Shown: piece after piece, positions 42,785 to 51,400 of the stretch | Layout: every line of letters begins with the position of its first letter | Position numbering within the stretch: the stretch's first letter is position 1 | Origin: Streptococcus oralis | GTDB lineage: Bacteria > Bacillota > Bacilli > Lactobacillales > Streptococcaceae | Assembly: GCF_024399415.1 (NCBI RefSeq) | Contig: NZ_CP029257.1 | Span: 519,501 to 583,500 of the forward strand | DNA: 64,000 nucleotides | Direction: 5' to 3' | The notes under the pieces: model-generated | What the model saw: the letters and a program-made list of their open reading frames with translations, nothing else | Told to the model about the DNA's origin: nothing | The model's database searches: none | Position numbers and translations under genes: made by a program

Positions 42785-43381
42785 ATGCTGTATCCAACAC
42801 CTATTGCCAAGCTGATTGATAGCTATTCAAAGTTACCAGGTATCGGGATTAAAACGGCTACCCGCCTAGCCTTCTATACCATTGGAATGTCTGATGACGA
42901 TGTCAATGAATTTGCCAAAAATCTCCTGTCTGCTAAGCGGGAATTAACCTATTGTTCCATCTGTGGCCGTTTAACGGATGACGATCCTTGCTCGATCTGT
43001 ACAGATCCGACTCGTGATCAGACAACCATCTTGGTGCTAGAGGATAGTCGCGATGTGGCTGCTATGGAAAACATCCAAGAATACCATGGACTCTATCATG
43101 TCTTGCACGGCCTCATTTCTCCGATGAATGGTATCAGCCCAGACGATATCAACCTCAAGAGTCTCATGACCCGTCTCATGGATAGTGAGGTTTCAGAGGT
43201 GATTGTGGCAACCAATGCGACGGCAGATGGGGAAGCGACATCTATGTATCTCTCTCGTCTCCTCAAACCCGCTGGTATCAAGGTAACTCGCCTAGCACGA
43301 GGACTAGCCGTGGGAGCAGATATCGAGTATGCGGACGAAGTCACACTCTTACGAGCCATTGAAAATCGGACAGAGTTGTAG
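42785..43381 (+). CDS. recR: Recombination mediator RecR
   Basis: Recombinational repair protein of 198 residues, partner of RecF/RecO in RecA loading. Helix-hairpin-helix at the N-terminus ([14 protein letters not shown]), a four-Cys zinc finger ([19 protein letters not shown]) and a Toprim domain ([12 protein letters not shown]). It is co-transcribed with pbp2b. In pneumococcus ddl comes next, so the following 9 kb is extra DNA. Confidence 0.96.
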   Translation: MLYPTPIAKLIDSYSKLPGIGIKTATRLAFYTIGMSDDDVNEFAKNLLSAKRELTYCSICGRLTDDDPCSICTDPTRDQTTILVLEDSRDVAAMENIQEYHGLYHVLHGLISPMNGISPDDINLKSLMTRLMDSEVSEVIVATNATADGEATSMYLSRLLKPAGIKVTRLARGLAVGADIEYADEVTLLRAIENRTEL

Positions 43382-43417
43382 GAGTCAGTAAAAACGTAGC
43401 TCATTTTGACACATAAG

Positions 43418-43454
43418 ACGAGCCCTAGGAATTTTTCTAGGGCTTGTCTTTTTC
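43418..43454 (+). terminator. Terminator after recR
   Basis: GACGAGCCCTAG / CTAGGGCTTGTC pair along 12 bases (one G-T), followed by TTTTTCTG. From here to 43618 I see no gene or recognisable element. Confidence 0.85.
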
Positions 43455-43618
43455 TGTTTCTCACGAGAGGTGAACAAGCCTTGCTAATAAGACTACTCAA
43501 ACTATAAGGCATCAGAAAACGGGTCTCCAAAATCACTAGTGGCGTCTTTGTCAAACTCATTCACTGAGCGATAGAGTTTACTCTAAGGAGATGAGCTCAC
43601 TTGCCCTTAGGGTTTGTT

Positions 43619-43647
43619 TTGAAATCGTACTATTTTTGTGTTATGAT
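43619..43647 (+). promoter_or_regulatory. Promoter of the LXG toxin operon
   Basis: TTGAAA, 17 bp, TATGAT with TG two bases before the -10. It lies 37 bp before the first island gene. Confidence 0.7.
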
Positions 43648-43683
43648 ATGGTCAATATACAATGAATAAAGGGAGTTTGAAGT

Positions 43684-43959
43684 ATGGGTGGAAAGATAAA
43701 ATCTAGCACGATAGCAGCAGAGGCAGCTATTAATGAATTGGTTGGGTATGACACGAGCAAGAAGCAAAATCAGCAAGTAGAATTTTCATATACTTCTGAA
43801 ATTGCAGGGATGGAAGCTGGACGCCAGGCTTGCAATCAAATGCTTCAGGCGGTCAGTGATTTCAGCTCGGCTGTTTTGACCCAAGCAAATAAGTTTCCAG
43901 AAATTGCTCATAAGATTGAAAAACGCGACGTAGAGCTGGCTAAGAGATGGGAACATTAA
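43684..43959 (+). CDS. Small T7SS-associated protein (TIGR04197 / SACOL2603-like)
   Basis: A 91-residue alpha-helical protein (GGKIKSSTIAAEAAINELVG at the N-terminus, central EFSYTSEIAGMEAGRQACNQML) resembling the small WXG100-like partners that precede LXG toxin genes. In such systems they bind the LXG domain and help target the toxin to the type VII secretion machine. GGGAG precedes the start. Family call is by pattern and position, so only moderately certain. Confidence 0.72.
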   Translation: MGGKIKSSTIAAEAAINELVGYDTSKKQNQQVEFSYTSEIAGMEAGRQACNQMLQAVSDFSSAVLTQANKFPEIAHKIEKRDVELAKRWEH

Positions 43960-43961
43960 AA

Positions 43962-44318
43962 ATGGCAGATAAGAACGAAGAAAAACGCTACAAACTTTGG
44001 CGAGAAATTGTCAAGATTGACGATAAAGAAGAAAGTCTTCAGACTCTAAAAAGACAATATGAACTGCAGGTAACTCACTTTCACTCAGAAATCCAGAGTA
44101 TCCACCATCGTATGGCGACTCTATTAGCTATCTCGCCTAGTTCTCGTCAGGTGATAGAGCAAATCGAAAGTGATAATAGAACCATTCAACGACAGATCAA
44201 CTCTTATGTAGAAGAGGAACTGGATGAATTGGGAAAACAAACGAAGAAGGCTCGTCGGTCTTTCGATGAAGCTAGAGAAGAACTGATATCAGAAAGGAAT
44301 CGGCTACCATGGGAGTAA
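43962..44318 (+). CDS. Small coiled-coil protein of LXG loci (YwqH/DUF5082-like)
   Basis: A 118-residue, strongly charged helical protein (KRQYELQVTHFHSEIQSIHHRM, TIQRQINSYVEEELDELGKQ). Position between the small T7SS-associated gene and the LXG toxin, and its coiled-coil make-up, match the DUF5082-type LXG partners. Start choice is uncertain: ATG at 43947 overlaps the previous gene, while 43962 is preceded by GGGA at fair spacing. It overlaps the toxin gene by 10 bp. Confidence 0.68.
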   Translation: MADKNEEKRYKLWREIVKIDDKEESLQTLKRQYELQVTHFHSEIQSIHHRMATLLAISPSSRQVIEQIESDNRTIQRQINSYVEEELDELGKQTKKARRSFDEAREELISERNRLPWE

Positions 44319-45910
44319 AATACAGCGCACAAGAATCCCAAGAATTGATTCAGGCCATGACTAACAATCTCCAAGTCGCAAATGAAGTCACGGACCGCTT
44401 ATCTAGTGGCTGTGATCACCTAATTTCCTCTTTAGACTCAGGTGAGCTGACAGGAGCAGCCTACACAGCTGGTAAAGGTCTCTTTACAGAGATTATCATC
44501 CCCAGCATCAAGAAGTTACAAGCAGCGATAGATGATATCCAACTAGAGTTGACCTCCTACAAAAATGCAGATGCTCAGGTCTCTGGATATGGAGATTTGG
44601 ACCTGGACCAGCTCAAGGAACTTAAAAAATTGAGGGAAGAGCAGTTAGCTATCGTAGAAGCTCAGATTCAAGCGAGGGAGAACTGGCTAAATCAAATCAA
44701 AGATCTCTTTAGTCTCAATTGGGGGAAAGCCTTCTCTGAGAAGACCATCCTCTACAATACCAAGACTCAAATCGAGTCGGGTATTCAGGATTTGGATGAC
44801 AAGATTGAAAAACTAGAATTTTTTGTCTCACAGGTTTCCCAGTATTTCAGCGATAGTCTAGAAGTCCTTAGCTTAGCGATTCAAGGAGCTACGCAACTAA
44901 GTAAAGTCATTGTCGATAGCGATGGTAACTACTATGCGGACGGTGTGGACATGAGCTGGGTGCAGAAGATGAAGGATGTGAAGATTGTTTCGCATGCCAA
45001 AAGAGATTTTCAAGACTCTGAAACTCGTGCCATCAATAAAGCTTCTAGGGATATGATGCTATCGGAAGATGGTGATGCCTACTATCGTGCCGAATTAAAG
45101 AAGCGCTTAAAAGGCCATGACAAGTCCGAATGGGATAAAATAATTGACGACTACAATCACACTCTTAAGATTGATGAAACAGGGAATATCATTGAAATTT
45201 CCCCCTTGGAACAAGGCTATGTCGTTTCAAAAAACGGGAAATACGATGCTGACTATACTCATTTGGTTAACAAAAAGTTTGATGAATTAAAAGCACAAAA
45301 CTTTGAAGCAAATTCAGTCGAATTTTGGAGTGGAGTAGCTCAAATATTCTCTGGATTGGGAGTTTACTTTGCGAGTGGCGCCCTTGAAGTCTTGAGTATC
45401 ATGGCTGGTCCACCAACAGCAGGGACAAGTATCGTAGCTGGTACGGCAGCATCTGTATCAGGGGTACAATATGGGAATGTACTGATAGCTAGTGGAGCAG
45501 TAACTAGCTTATCAGCTATCACAAAGACAGCCTTACTAAATGGCGAAATTCAGGTTAATTATTCTAGCAACTACGATAGCTGGAAGGCCAATAAACCTAC
45601 GAGTAAGACCATTTCTGGCAGGGGTGGTAAACAAATTGAAGCCCGAGTAGGAAATCGAAAAGAGAACATTCGTGTAGATTGGGAGCCAAATAGTGGTCCT
45701 AATGGTGATGGATTATTTCAGGTTCAATCTGGAAGTGGGAAGTCGGGCTATTCGCTTAACGAAGCTATAGATGTTAATAGTATTTCAAGCAAAACAGATA
45801 TATTGGATTGGGTGAATAAAACTAAAAAGATAAAGAATCTAGATAAAAGTGTGAAGAGTGAAATTGTAGAAAGAATATGGAAAGGATACCGAAACTATTA
45901 CGGAAATTAG
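44309..45910 (+). CDS. LXG-domain polymorphic toxin, probable T7SS substrate
   Basis: A 533-residue protein with three parts. Residues 1 to about 210 are a helical LXG domain (GVKYSAQESQELIQAMTNNL, then long heptad-rich stretches). A middle region of about 210-430 ends in a Gly/Ala-rich hydrophobic stretch (FSGLGVYFASGALEVLSIMA ... SVSGVQYGNVLIASG). The C-terminal ~100 residues (GRGGKQIEARVGNRKENIRV ... WKGYRNYYGN) are polar and unlike the rest; this is where the toxic activity of LXG proteins sits. I do not recognise this tail as a known toxin fold. The next gene starts 9 bp later and is the likely cognate immunity gene. Confidence 0.82.
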   Translation: MGVKYSAQESQELIQAMTNNLQVANEVTDRLSSGCDHLISSLDSGELTGAAYTAGKGLFTEIIIPSIKKLQAAIDDIQLELTSYKNADAQVSGYGDLDLDQLKELKKLREEQLAIVEAQIQARENWLNQIKDLFSLNWGKAFSEKTILYNTKTQIESGIQDLDDKIEKLEFFVSQVSQYFSDSLEVLSLAIQGATQLSKVIVDSDGNYYADGVDMSWVQKMKDVKIVSHAKRDFQDSETRAINKASRDMMLSEDGDAYYRAELKKRLKGHDKSEWDKIIDDYNHTLKIDETGNIIEISPLEQGYVVSKNGKYDADYTHLVNKKFDELKAQNFEANSVEFWSGVAQIFSGLGVYFASGALEVLSIMAGPPTAGTSIVAGTAASVSGVQYGNVLIASGAVTSLSAITKTALLNGEIQVNYSSNYDSWKANKPTSKTISGRGGKQIEARVGNRKENIRVDWEPNSGPNGDGLFQVQSGSGKSGYSLNEAIDVNSISSKTDILDWVNKTKKIKNLDKSVKSEIVERIWKGYRNYYGN

Positions 45911-45919
45911 GTGAAGTGT

Positions 45920-46546
45920 ATGAGACTATATATCAAAGGAGACTATACTAGAAAAGTGCCTTTTGGATACAGAGAACTCGCATGGAAAATGTGGTTTAAA
46001 GAAAGAAATGGTCAAGAAATAAGTTTCTCAAATGTCGGGGATGATGAGATGTTGCAAAATGACTTCTATTTATCTTTGAGGTTAGATAAGTGGGGAGCAA
46101 GTGGCTCTCGTTGGAAAGATGCCAAGGTTAAAGGTGGTAGTGCAATCAATTCCCAAAAATATGAAAATATTGATTTGGATTATGAGGGAAGTTATGAAAG
46201 CGACGGTAGAGAAAAGGGAAAATATCTAAGAATCGCTTCTAATTATTTGGATGTTTTAACAGTTGATAAACGAGCTATGTATATTATGGCACTCGAAATT
46301 GCGACTGCGATTGATGGAAAAATTAGTGAAGATGATAAGAAAACATGGTTAAGAATCGAGGAGTTCAAGGAAAAGCACAAAGATATCTTATCTCTGACCT
46401 TTGACGAAGCAAATGAGATGAGTTTGGAAGAAATTCAGACGATTGACGCTATTGACGAACCCATCTGGGAAGAATTGGATAGGCTTCGTGAAGAATACAT
46501 CAAAATCCATGGTGAACGAGTTTATGACGATGAGGACGACGAGTGA
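45920..46546 (+). CDS. Probable immunity protein, family 1 copy 1
   Basis: A 208-residue cytoplasmic-looking protein (MRLYIKGDYTRKVPFGYREL) with a conserved core WKMWFKERNG, SDGREKGKYLRIAS, LTVDKRAMYIMALEIATAID and DGKISEDDKKTW. It ends in an acidic tail VYDDEDDE. It starts directly after the toxin behind AGGTGAAG, the classic place for the cognate immunity gene. Three more copies follow in tandem. The function is inferred from position; I do not recognise the family name. Confidence 0.72.
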   Translation: MRLYIKGDYTRKVPFGYRELAWKMWFKERNGQEISFSNVGDDEMLQNDFYLSLRLDKWGASGSRWKDAKVKGGSAINSQKYENIDLDYEGSYESDGREKGKYLRIASNYLDVLTVDKRAMYIMALEIATAIDGKISEDDKKTWLRIEEFKEKHKDILSLTFDEANEMSLEEIQTIDAIDEPIWEELDRLREEYIKIHGERVYDDEDDE

Positions 46547-47157
46547 AACTATATCTTAAAGGCAACTACGAAACTAGTATATACCAAAACTGTATGGAAT
46601 ATCCTTGGAAAATGTGGTTCAAAGAACGTAAGGGAGTGAAAGTTGGTTTTTCTTATGCATTTGATGATAATTTTTATTTGAGTTTAACTCTAGATAAATT
46701 TTCTTCAAATGATGAGCGTTGGGGAATGGCTGATTTTAGAATAGGAAAAGACTCTTGGGCGACTTTTAAGCGTGAAAATTTAAATTTAAATTTTGAAGAT
46801 TCTTATGAAAGTGATGGGCGAGAAAAAGGAGACTATCTTCGAATAATCACGACTCATAAGGATATTCTAACGGTTGACAAGCGAGCGCTCTATATCATGG
46901 CGATTGAGGTAGCATCTGTCATTGACGGTCAAATCAGCGAAGACGACAAAGAAACTTGGCTGAGTGTTGAAGAATTCAAAACGAAACATAAAGACCTACT
47001 GAATATGACCTACGACGAAGCAGTCGATATTAGTTTAGAAGAGATAAAGGTTTTGAAAGCTATTGACGATCCCATCTGGGAAGAATTGGATAGGAAGCGT
47101 GAGGAGTACATCCAAATCCATGGCGAACGTGTTTATGACGATGAGGACGACGAGTGA
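46543..47157 (+). CDS. Probable immunity protein, family 1 copy 2
   Basis: Paralogue of the preceding gene, 204 residues, with a GTG start sharing GTGA with the previous stop. Conserved blocks: YPWKMWFKERKGVKVGFS, SDGREKGDYLRIIT, LTVDKRALYIMAIEVASVID, GERVYDDEDDE. It differs mainly in the 50-90 region, where ligand (toxin) recognition is plausible. It has no membrane segment or signal. Confidence 0.7.
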   Translation: MKLYLKGNYETSIYQNCMEYPWKMWFKERKGVKVGFSYAFDDNFYLSLTLDKFSSNDERWGMADFRIGKDSWATFKRENLNLNFEDSYESDGREKGDYLRIITTHKDILTVDKRALYIMAIEVASVIDGQISEDDKETWLSVEEFKTKHKDLLNMTYDEAVDISLEEIKVLKAIDDPIWEELDRKREEYIQIHGERVYDDEDDE

Positions 47158-47782
47158 GAATTTACATCAAAGGTGATTATGCTAAAAAAATAACATTTAC
47201 TACTATAGAACTAGTTTGGAAGATGTGGTTTAAAGAACGGAATGGCAAGAAAATAAGTTTCTCCAATGTTGGTGATGATGCCATGCTACAGGATGATTTT
47301 TACTTTGGTGTTCGGTTACACAAATGGGCTTCTGTTGATGAAAGATGGGATAAAGCTTCTTTTATAATTCCGAGCAATCCTTGGTTGTCTTTGGAATATG
47401 AGAGTATAACATTGGAATTTGAAAAAACTTTCATTACAGAGTGGAGAGAACGTGGGGATTATCTACGTATCGCAACCTCTCATACAGATGTGTTAACAGT
47501 TGATAAACGAGCTATGTATATCATGGCAGTCGAGGTAGCTTCTGCAATTGATGGTCGGATTAGCGAGGATGACAAGGAGACCTGGATGGATGTAGAGACT
47601 TTTAAGGAGTTGCACAAGGATGTCTTATCACTAAGTTAAGATAAAGCAACCGATATCAGCGTGGAGGAACTGAAAAGTTTGAAACCTGTAGAGGAACCTT
47701 TGTGGGATGAAGAAGAACGTCTTCGTGAAGAATACATCAAAATCCATGGTGAACGTGTGTATGACGACGAGGAAGACGAGTG
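47154..47782 (+). pseudogene. Probable immunity protein, family 1 copy 3, broken by a nonsense codon
   Basis: GTG start in a GTGA overlap. The frame is open to TAA at 47637-47639 (161 residues), in the block where the sister copies read LS-T/S-F/Y-D/E-E-A. Beyond the stop the same frame continues as DKATDISVEELKSL ... GERVYDDEEDE to the normal end at 47782. A single change at a Tyr codon (TAT to TAA) explains it. The truncated product lacks the acidic tail. Confidence 0.8.
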
Positions 47783-48409
47783 AGAATTTACATCAAAGGT
47801 GATTACATCAAAGAAATTCCATTTGATTACATGGAACTAGCGAAAAGGATGTGGTTTGATACTAAAGATGGGAAGACAGTAGATATTTCTTATTTTGGGA
47901 ATACTCGCCCATTTAAAACAGACCCAACTATTCACTTGAAATTGAATAAGTGGATGCATGATAATAGATGGAATAATGTTCAGTTGAAAGAAGGGATTAT
48001 CAATAAATTTGGGAGTCATGTATATGAAAATCTTGAATTAGATTTTGAAGACAATCCAGCAACAGACTATCGAGAAAAAGGAGACTGTCTACGTTTAGCT
48101 TCTACCCACCTTGACCTTCTAACTGTTGATAAACGTGCCTTCTATATTATGGCCATTGAAATTGCGACTGCTATTGATGGTCAGATTAGCGAAGATGATA
48201 AAGAGAGCTGGTTAAGTGTGGAGGAATTTAAAAACCAGCATGAGGATATCCTTTCGATGAGTTATGAAGAGGCTAACGAGCTGAGTTTGGAAGAAATTCC
48301 GTTTATGGACGATGTAAGAGACCCGGTTTGGGAAGAAGACGACCGCAGGAATGAAGAATACATCAAAATCCATGGCGAGCCAGTTTATGACGACGAGGAA
48401 GACGAGTGA
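47780..48409 (+). CDS. Probable immunity protein, family 1 copy 4
   Basis: Fourth tandem copy, 209 residues, again starting with a GTG that overlaps the previous stop as GTGA. It keeps LTVDKRAFYIMAIEIATAID, GQISEDDKESW and the acidic end VYDDEEDE, but its N-terminal 90 residues have diverged (AKRMWFDTKDGKTVDISY). Divergence in the front half with a conserved back half is seen across all four copies. Confidence 0.7.
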   Translation: MRIYIKGDYIKEIPFDYMELAKRMWFDTKDGKTVDISYFGNTRPFKTDPTIHLKLNKWMHDNRWNNVQLKEGIINKFGSHVYENLELDFEDNPATDYREKGDCLRLASTHLDLLTVDKRAFYIMAIEIATAIDGQISEDDKESWLSVEEFKNQHEDILSMSYEEANELSLEEIPFMDDVRDPVWEEDDRRNEEYIKIHGEPVYDDEEDE

Positions 48410-48463
48410 GAGTTTATAATAAAACTTATTTGAAAGAGAGTGTTATATGGAGGGAAGAAACTA

Positions 48464-48997
48464 ATGTCAGATAAATTAAAACAGTTTAAATGGTTGATCG
48501 TATTGTTTTTGTTTCTGTTAGCAATTCCTTCATATTTTGCTTACAATCATTTCCGACAATCTAGTACTTTAAAAGAAGCCTTTGAGAAAAATGAAAGAAT
48601 TGAAGTTCTTCATCATTTAATGGCATCAGGAAAATATGCGTCTGACATCCGCAAGGCAGGATATACTATTCCTTCTGACGGAGCTATTCGATTGGATGGA
48701 GTTATTTATCCATTAGAAATTGAAGGAGAGTTACATTTGAAAATTAGCCCTCCCAAAAAGGATGCTAAGGATTTTCAGTTGTTTTTCATTACACAGATTA
48801 ATGAAAAACAAACGCATGTAGCTTTCATTTTAGATAAAAATCTGAATTTAATTTATTCCAGCTATTCTCAGCAAAATGGAAACGGGAAAAGAGAGATTGT
48901 TTCTGTCTCACAAGCCGAAGAAGATTACTTGTTGAGAAGTGTTCAAAGCGAGATTGATGACTTCATGAAAAAAATGTATCAAACCTTGTATGGTTAG
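48464..48997 (+). CDS. Membrane-anchored protein, family 2 copy 1
   Basis: A 177-residue protein with one N-terminal helix (WLIVLFLFLLAIPSYFAY) and an outside domain. Hallmarks shared with the next two genes: HLMASGKYASDIRKAGYTIP, DGAIRLDGVI, LDKNLNLIYSSY and FMKKMYQTLYG at the end. GGAGGGAAG precedes the chosen ATG. An extracytoplasmic anchored protein next to toxin genes could be immunity to a toxin acting outside the membrane; this is inference. Confidence 0.65.
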   Translation: MSDKLKQFKWLIVLFLFLLAIPSYFAYNHFRQSSTLKEAFEKNERIEVLHHLMASGKYASDIRKAGYTIPSDGAIRLDGVIYPLEIEGELHLKISPPKKDAKDFQLFFITQINEKQTHVAFILDKNLNLIYSSYSQQNGNGKREIVSVSQAEEDYLLRSVQSEIDDFMKKMYQTLYG

Positions 48998-49082
48998 ATT
49001 GTTTGAGAAAGTAACTTCTTGCTCAACGCAATGCTGTATGAACAAGACTTCTAAGATTACTTAGACAGAGGGGGTGAAAAGA

Positions 49083-49610
49083 ATGTCGGGACTTAAAAAA
49101 ATACTGATCGTTATTGGTTCTGTAATTGCCTTAGCTACTGGCTTGAATCTTTATTTTCAGTATCAAAACCACCAAGAATATATGCAATTAAAAACCTCCT
49201 TTGAAGAGAGGGACAATATAGCCGTCTTACAACGTTTAATGGCGTCAGAAAAATATGCGTCTGATATCCGTAAAGCGGGTTATGTCGTTCCTCCCGATGG
49301 TGCTATTCGTTTGGATGGAGGAATTGACTCCATAGAGATAAAAGGAGACATCAATTTGGATATCTCAAATCCGGGACGGAATGGGGTTACTGTTTATTTT
49401 AGAATGGAGATAGATGGTAAAATAACTAGCGTACTATATGAATTGGATAAGAACTTTGATATAGTTTCTAGCAGCTACTTTCAATTTAATGAAAAAAATA
49501 TAAAAGAGAGTGTGAACATCTCTCAATCCGAAGAAGAACGCCTATTAAAGATTGTTCAAAAAGAGCTTGATGGCTTCATGAAAAAGATGTATCAAACCTT
49601 GTATGGATAG
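49083..49610 (+). CDS. Membrane-anchored protein, family 2 copy 2
   Basis: A 175-residue paralogue with helix KKILIVIGSVIALATGLNLY, then RLMASEKYASDIRKAGYVVP and the terminal FMKKMYQTLYG. The start MSGLKK follows GAGGGGGTGA. With copy 3 it forms a recent tandem duplication of 613 bp that includes the upstream spacer. Confidence 0.65.
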   Translation: MSGLKKILIVIGSVIALATGLNLYFQYQNHQEYMQLKTSFEERDNIAVLQRLMASEKYASDIRKAGYVVPPDGAIRLDGGIDSIEIKGDINLDISNPGRNGVTVYFRMEIDGKITSVLYELDKNFDIVSSSYFQFNEKNIKESVNISQSEEERLLKIVQKELDGFMKKMYQTLYG

Positions 49611-49695
49611 TTTGCCAGAGAAAGTAACTTCTTGCTCAACACAATGCTGTATGAACAACACTTCTATGATTACTTAGACAGAGGGGGTGAAAAAA

Positions 49696-50223
49696 ATGTC
49701 GGGACTTAAAAAAATACTAATCGTGATTGGTTCTGTAATTGTCTTAGCTACTGGCTTGAATCTTTATTTTCAGTATCAAAACCACCAAGAATATATGCAA
49801 TTAAAAACCTCCTTTGAAGAGAGGGACAATATAGTCGTCTTACAACGTTTGATGGCATCAGAAAAATATGCGTCTGACATCCGTAAAGCGGGCTATGTCG
49901 TTCCTCCCGATGGAGCTATTCGCTTGGATGGAGGAATTGACTCCATAGAGATAAAAGGAGACATCGATTTGAAAATATCACATCCTGGACGTAATGGGGT
50001 TACTGCTTATTTTGAAATAGAGATAGATGGTAAAATAACTAGCGTACTATATGAATTGGATAAGAACTTTGATTTAACTTCTAGCGCCTATTTTCAAATA
50101 AATGAAAAAAATATAAATGAGAGGGTGACTATTCCCAAAGTCGAAGAAGAGCGCCTATTAAAGATTGTTCAAAAAGAGCTTGATGGCTTCATGAAAAAGA
50201 TATATCAGACTTTGTATGGATAG
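49696..50223 (+). CDS. Membrane-anchored protein, family 2 copy 3
   Basis: Nearly identical to copy 2 over the first 110 residues, with clustered changes in the last third (for example FDLTSSAYFQINEKNINERV against FDIVSSSYFQFNEKNIKESV). It has the same length, ribosome site and C-terminus. The pattern fits recent duplication followed by selection in one surface region. Confidence 0.65.
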   Translation: MSGLKKILIVIGSVIVLATGLNLYFQYQNHQEYMQLKTSFEERDNIVVLQRLMASEKYASDIRKAGYVVPPDGAIRLDGGIDSIEIKGDIDLKISHPGRNGVTAYFEIEIDGKITSVLYELDKNFDLTSSAYFQINEKNINERVTIPKVEEERLLKIVQKELDGFMKKIYQTLYG

Positions 50224-50284
50224 TTTGCCAGAGAAAGTAGCTTCTTGCTCAACGCAATGCTGTATGAACAACGGGGTGTGTTGA

Positions 50285-50398
50285 GGGATTTTACTAGAAA
50301 AAGATACCGTAGATGAGATACAAAAAAATTACCCAAGTACTTATAATTTCATTCGAAATATTGAAACAGGGAATCAAGAGTTGACAGAGATGAGGTGA
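50285..50398 (+). pseudogene. Orphan C-terminal gene fragment
   Basis: An open stretch of 37 codons without a start, reading LEKDTVDEIQKNYPSTYNFI and ending TEMR-stop, joined directly to the broken spacer. It looks like the tail of a lost gene, possibly another toxin or immunity gene. Confidence 0.5.
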
Positions 50399-50402
50399 TT
50401 AG

Positions 50403-51029
50403 ATGAAGAAGAGAAAATTTGTAATTTTTTCGTTGCTAATAGTTCTATTATTATCTTTCTCTGGTTTTCAGTACTATAAATATCAGAGAGTTCATAATAT
50501 TTTTGATGAAATATACTACGAAGAAAGTGATTATCACAATTATACATTTCTCTGGAAAGGACGAGCTTTTTATAAGTTAAAAAGTTTAAAATTTGTGGAC
50601 AACGATTCTCAAGAAATTTCTATTCATTCTATTGATTATAAAAGTGTAGATTTACCAAATACTATTCAATCTCTAGGTTATTATTTTTAATTTGGATTTC
50701 AGGAGATGACGAAAGTTGGGATAGAGATGCGTTTGAGACTGCCAGATACAGAGACAACCATAAATGTAGATTACCTGTACGATGTAAACAATCGGCAATT
50801 AGAACGGTTTATGTGGTACTATGATGATGAGAGTACAGGATATTTTCAGTAGTCTCAAGTAGAGGACTTTCTTGCCAAACGCGGTAAGACTGTTGATGAG
50901 ATTCGCAAGGAAGCAGACAATGTACTCCGTAATAAAGTCCTTAAAGACTGGACCACTATCTACTCTAGTCGTTTTAGCACAGATAATTGGGGAGAAGTGA
51001 CAGTTAAGGATATATGGAGAACAGAATAA
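50403..51029 (+). pseudogene. TipC-like immunity protein, two in-frame stops
   Basis: The frame encodes a protein of about 208 residues with an N-terminal helix (FVIFSLLIVLLLSFSGFQYY), then VHNIFDEIYYEES, FKYKLKSLKFV-type text (AFYKLKSLKFVDNDSQEI) and DYLYDVNNRQLERFMWYYDD. It resembles streptococcal TipC-family immunity proteins, which protect against the LXG toxin TelC. TAA at 50688-50690 and TAG at 50850-50852 interrupt a single continuous frame; no frameshift is needed. Only the first 95 residues could be made. Confidence 0.6.
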
Positions 51030-51118
51030 CAAACGAAACGGCGAGGCAATAGTGTTATACAGGTGGGGTGCTATGACAGAGTTCTTAAGAATATTTTATT
51101 TTATTCGATAGCTTTGGT

Positions 51119-51220
51119 CTGCTTTCTTTTGGTGTGACGAAAGAAACTCCCTATACTATCACCATCACCAATGTAGACAACAAGCCAGCTTACTTTGAAG
51201 CTCAAGTGGTGGATCGGTAG
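51119..51220 (+). pseudogene. Gene fragment, 3' tail type T (copy 1)
   Basis: The frame reads KETPYTITITNVDNKPAYFE and ends AQVVDR-stop, with no start. About 70 bp of it recur at 52149-52226. A remnant 3' end of a small surface or immunity-like gene. Confidence 0.5.
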
Positions 51221-51282
51221 ATTTAGGAACCGTAAACTAGGCCTCAGTTGTTGTAATTGTTTGGTAAAGGAGACTTATTTGC

Positions 51283-51399
51283 TTTGAAAGTAACAATCAG
51301 CTTGTTTCTTTCGAATATGCAAGAGAGGCTCTAGTGGCGAATACTAGTCAAAATGTCAAAAAAGATTTAGATAAACCTAATCCCGCAGTTGGAGAGTAA
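51283..51399 (+). pseudogene. Gene fragment
   Basis: An open stretch reading FESNNQLVSFEYAREALVAN and ending NPAVGE-stop just before the next start codon. No start or ribosome site is seen; probably another 3' remnant. Confidence 0.4.
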
Positions 51400-51400
51400 A

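Larger units (their letters stand above)
49010..50272 (+). repeat. Tandem duplication of 613 bp with repeated spacer
   Basis: The spacer beginning GAGAAAGTAACTTCTTGCTC and containing GCAATGCTGTATGAACAA occurs after each of the three family 2 genes (about 49009, 49618, 50232). The third is cut short at ...GAACAACGGGGTGTG. Start codons of copies 2 and 3 are 613 bp apart. Confidence 0.85.

Noticed and set aside
49010..50272. Regularly repeated spacer considered as a CRISPR-like array
   Set aside because: The repeat unit is 613 bp and contains a whole gene; there are no short direct repeats or cas genes.
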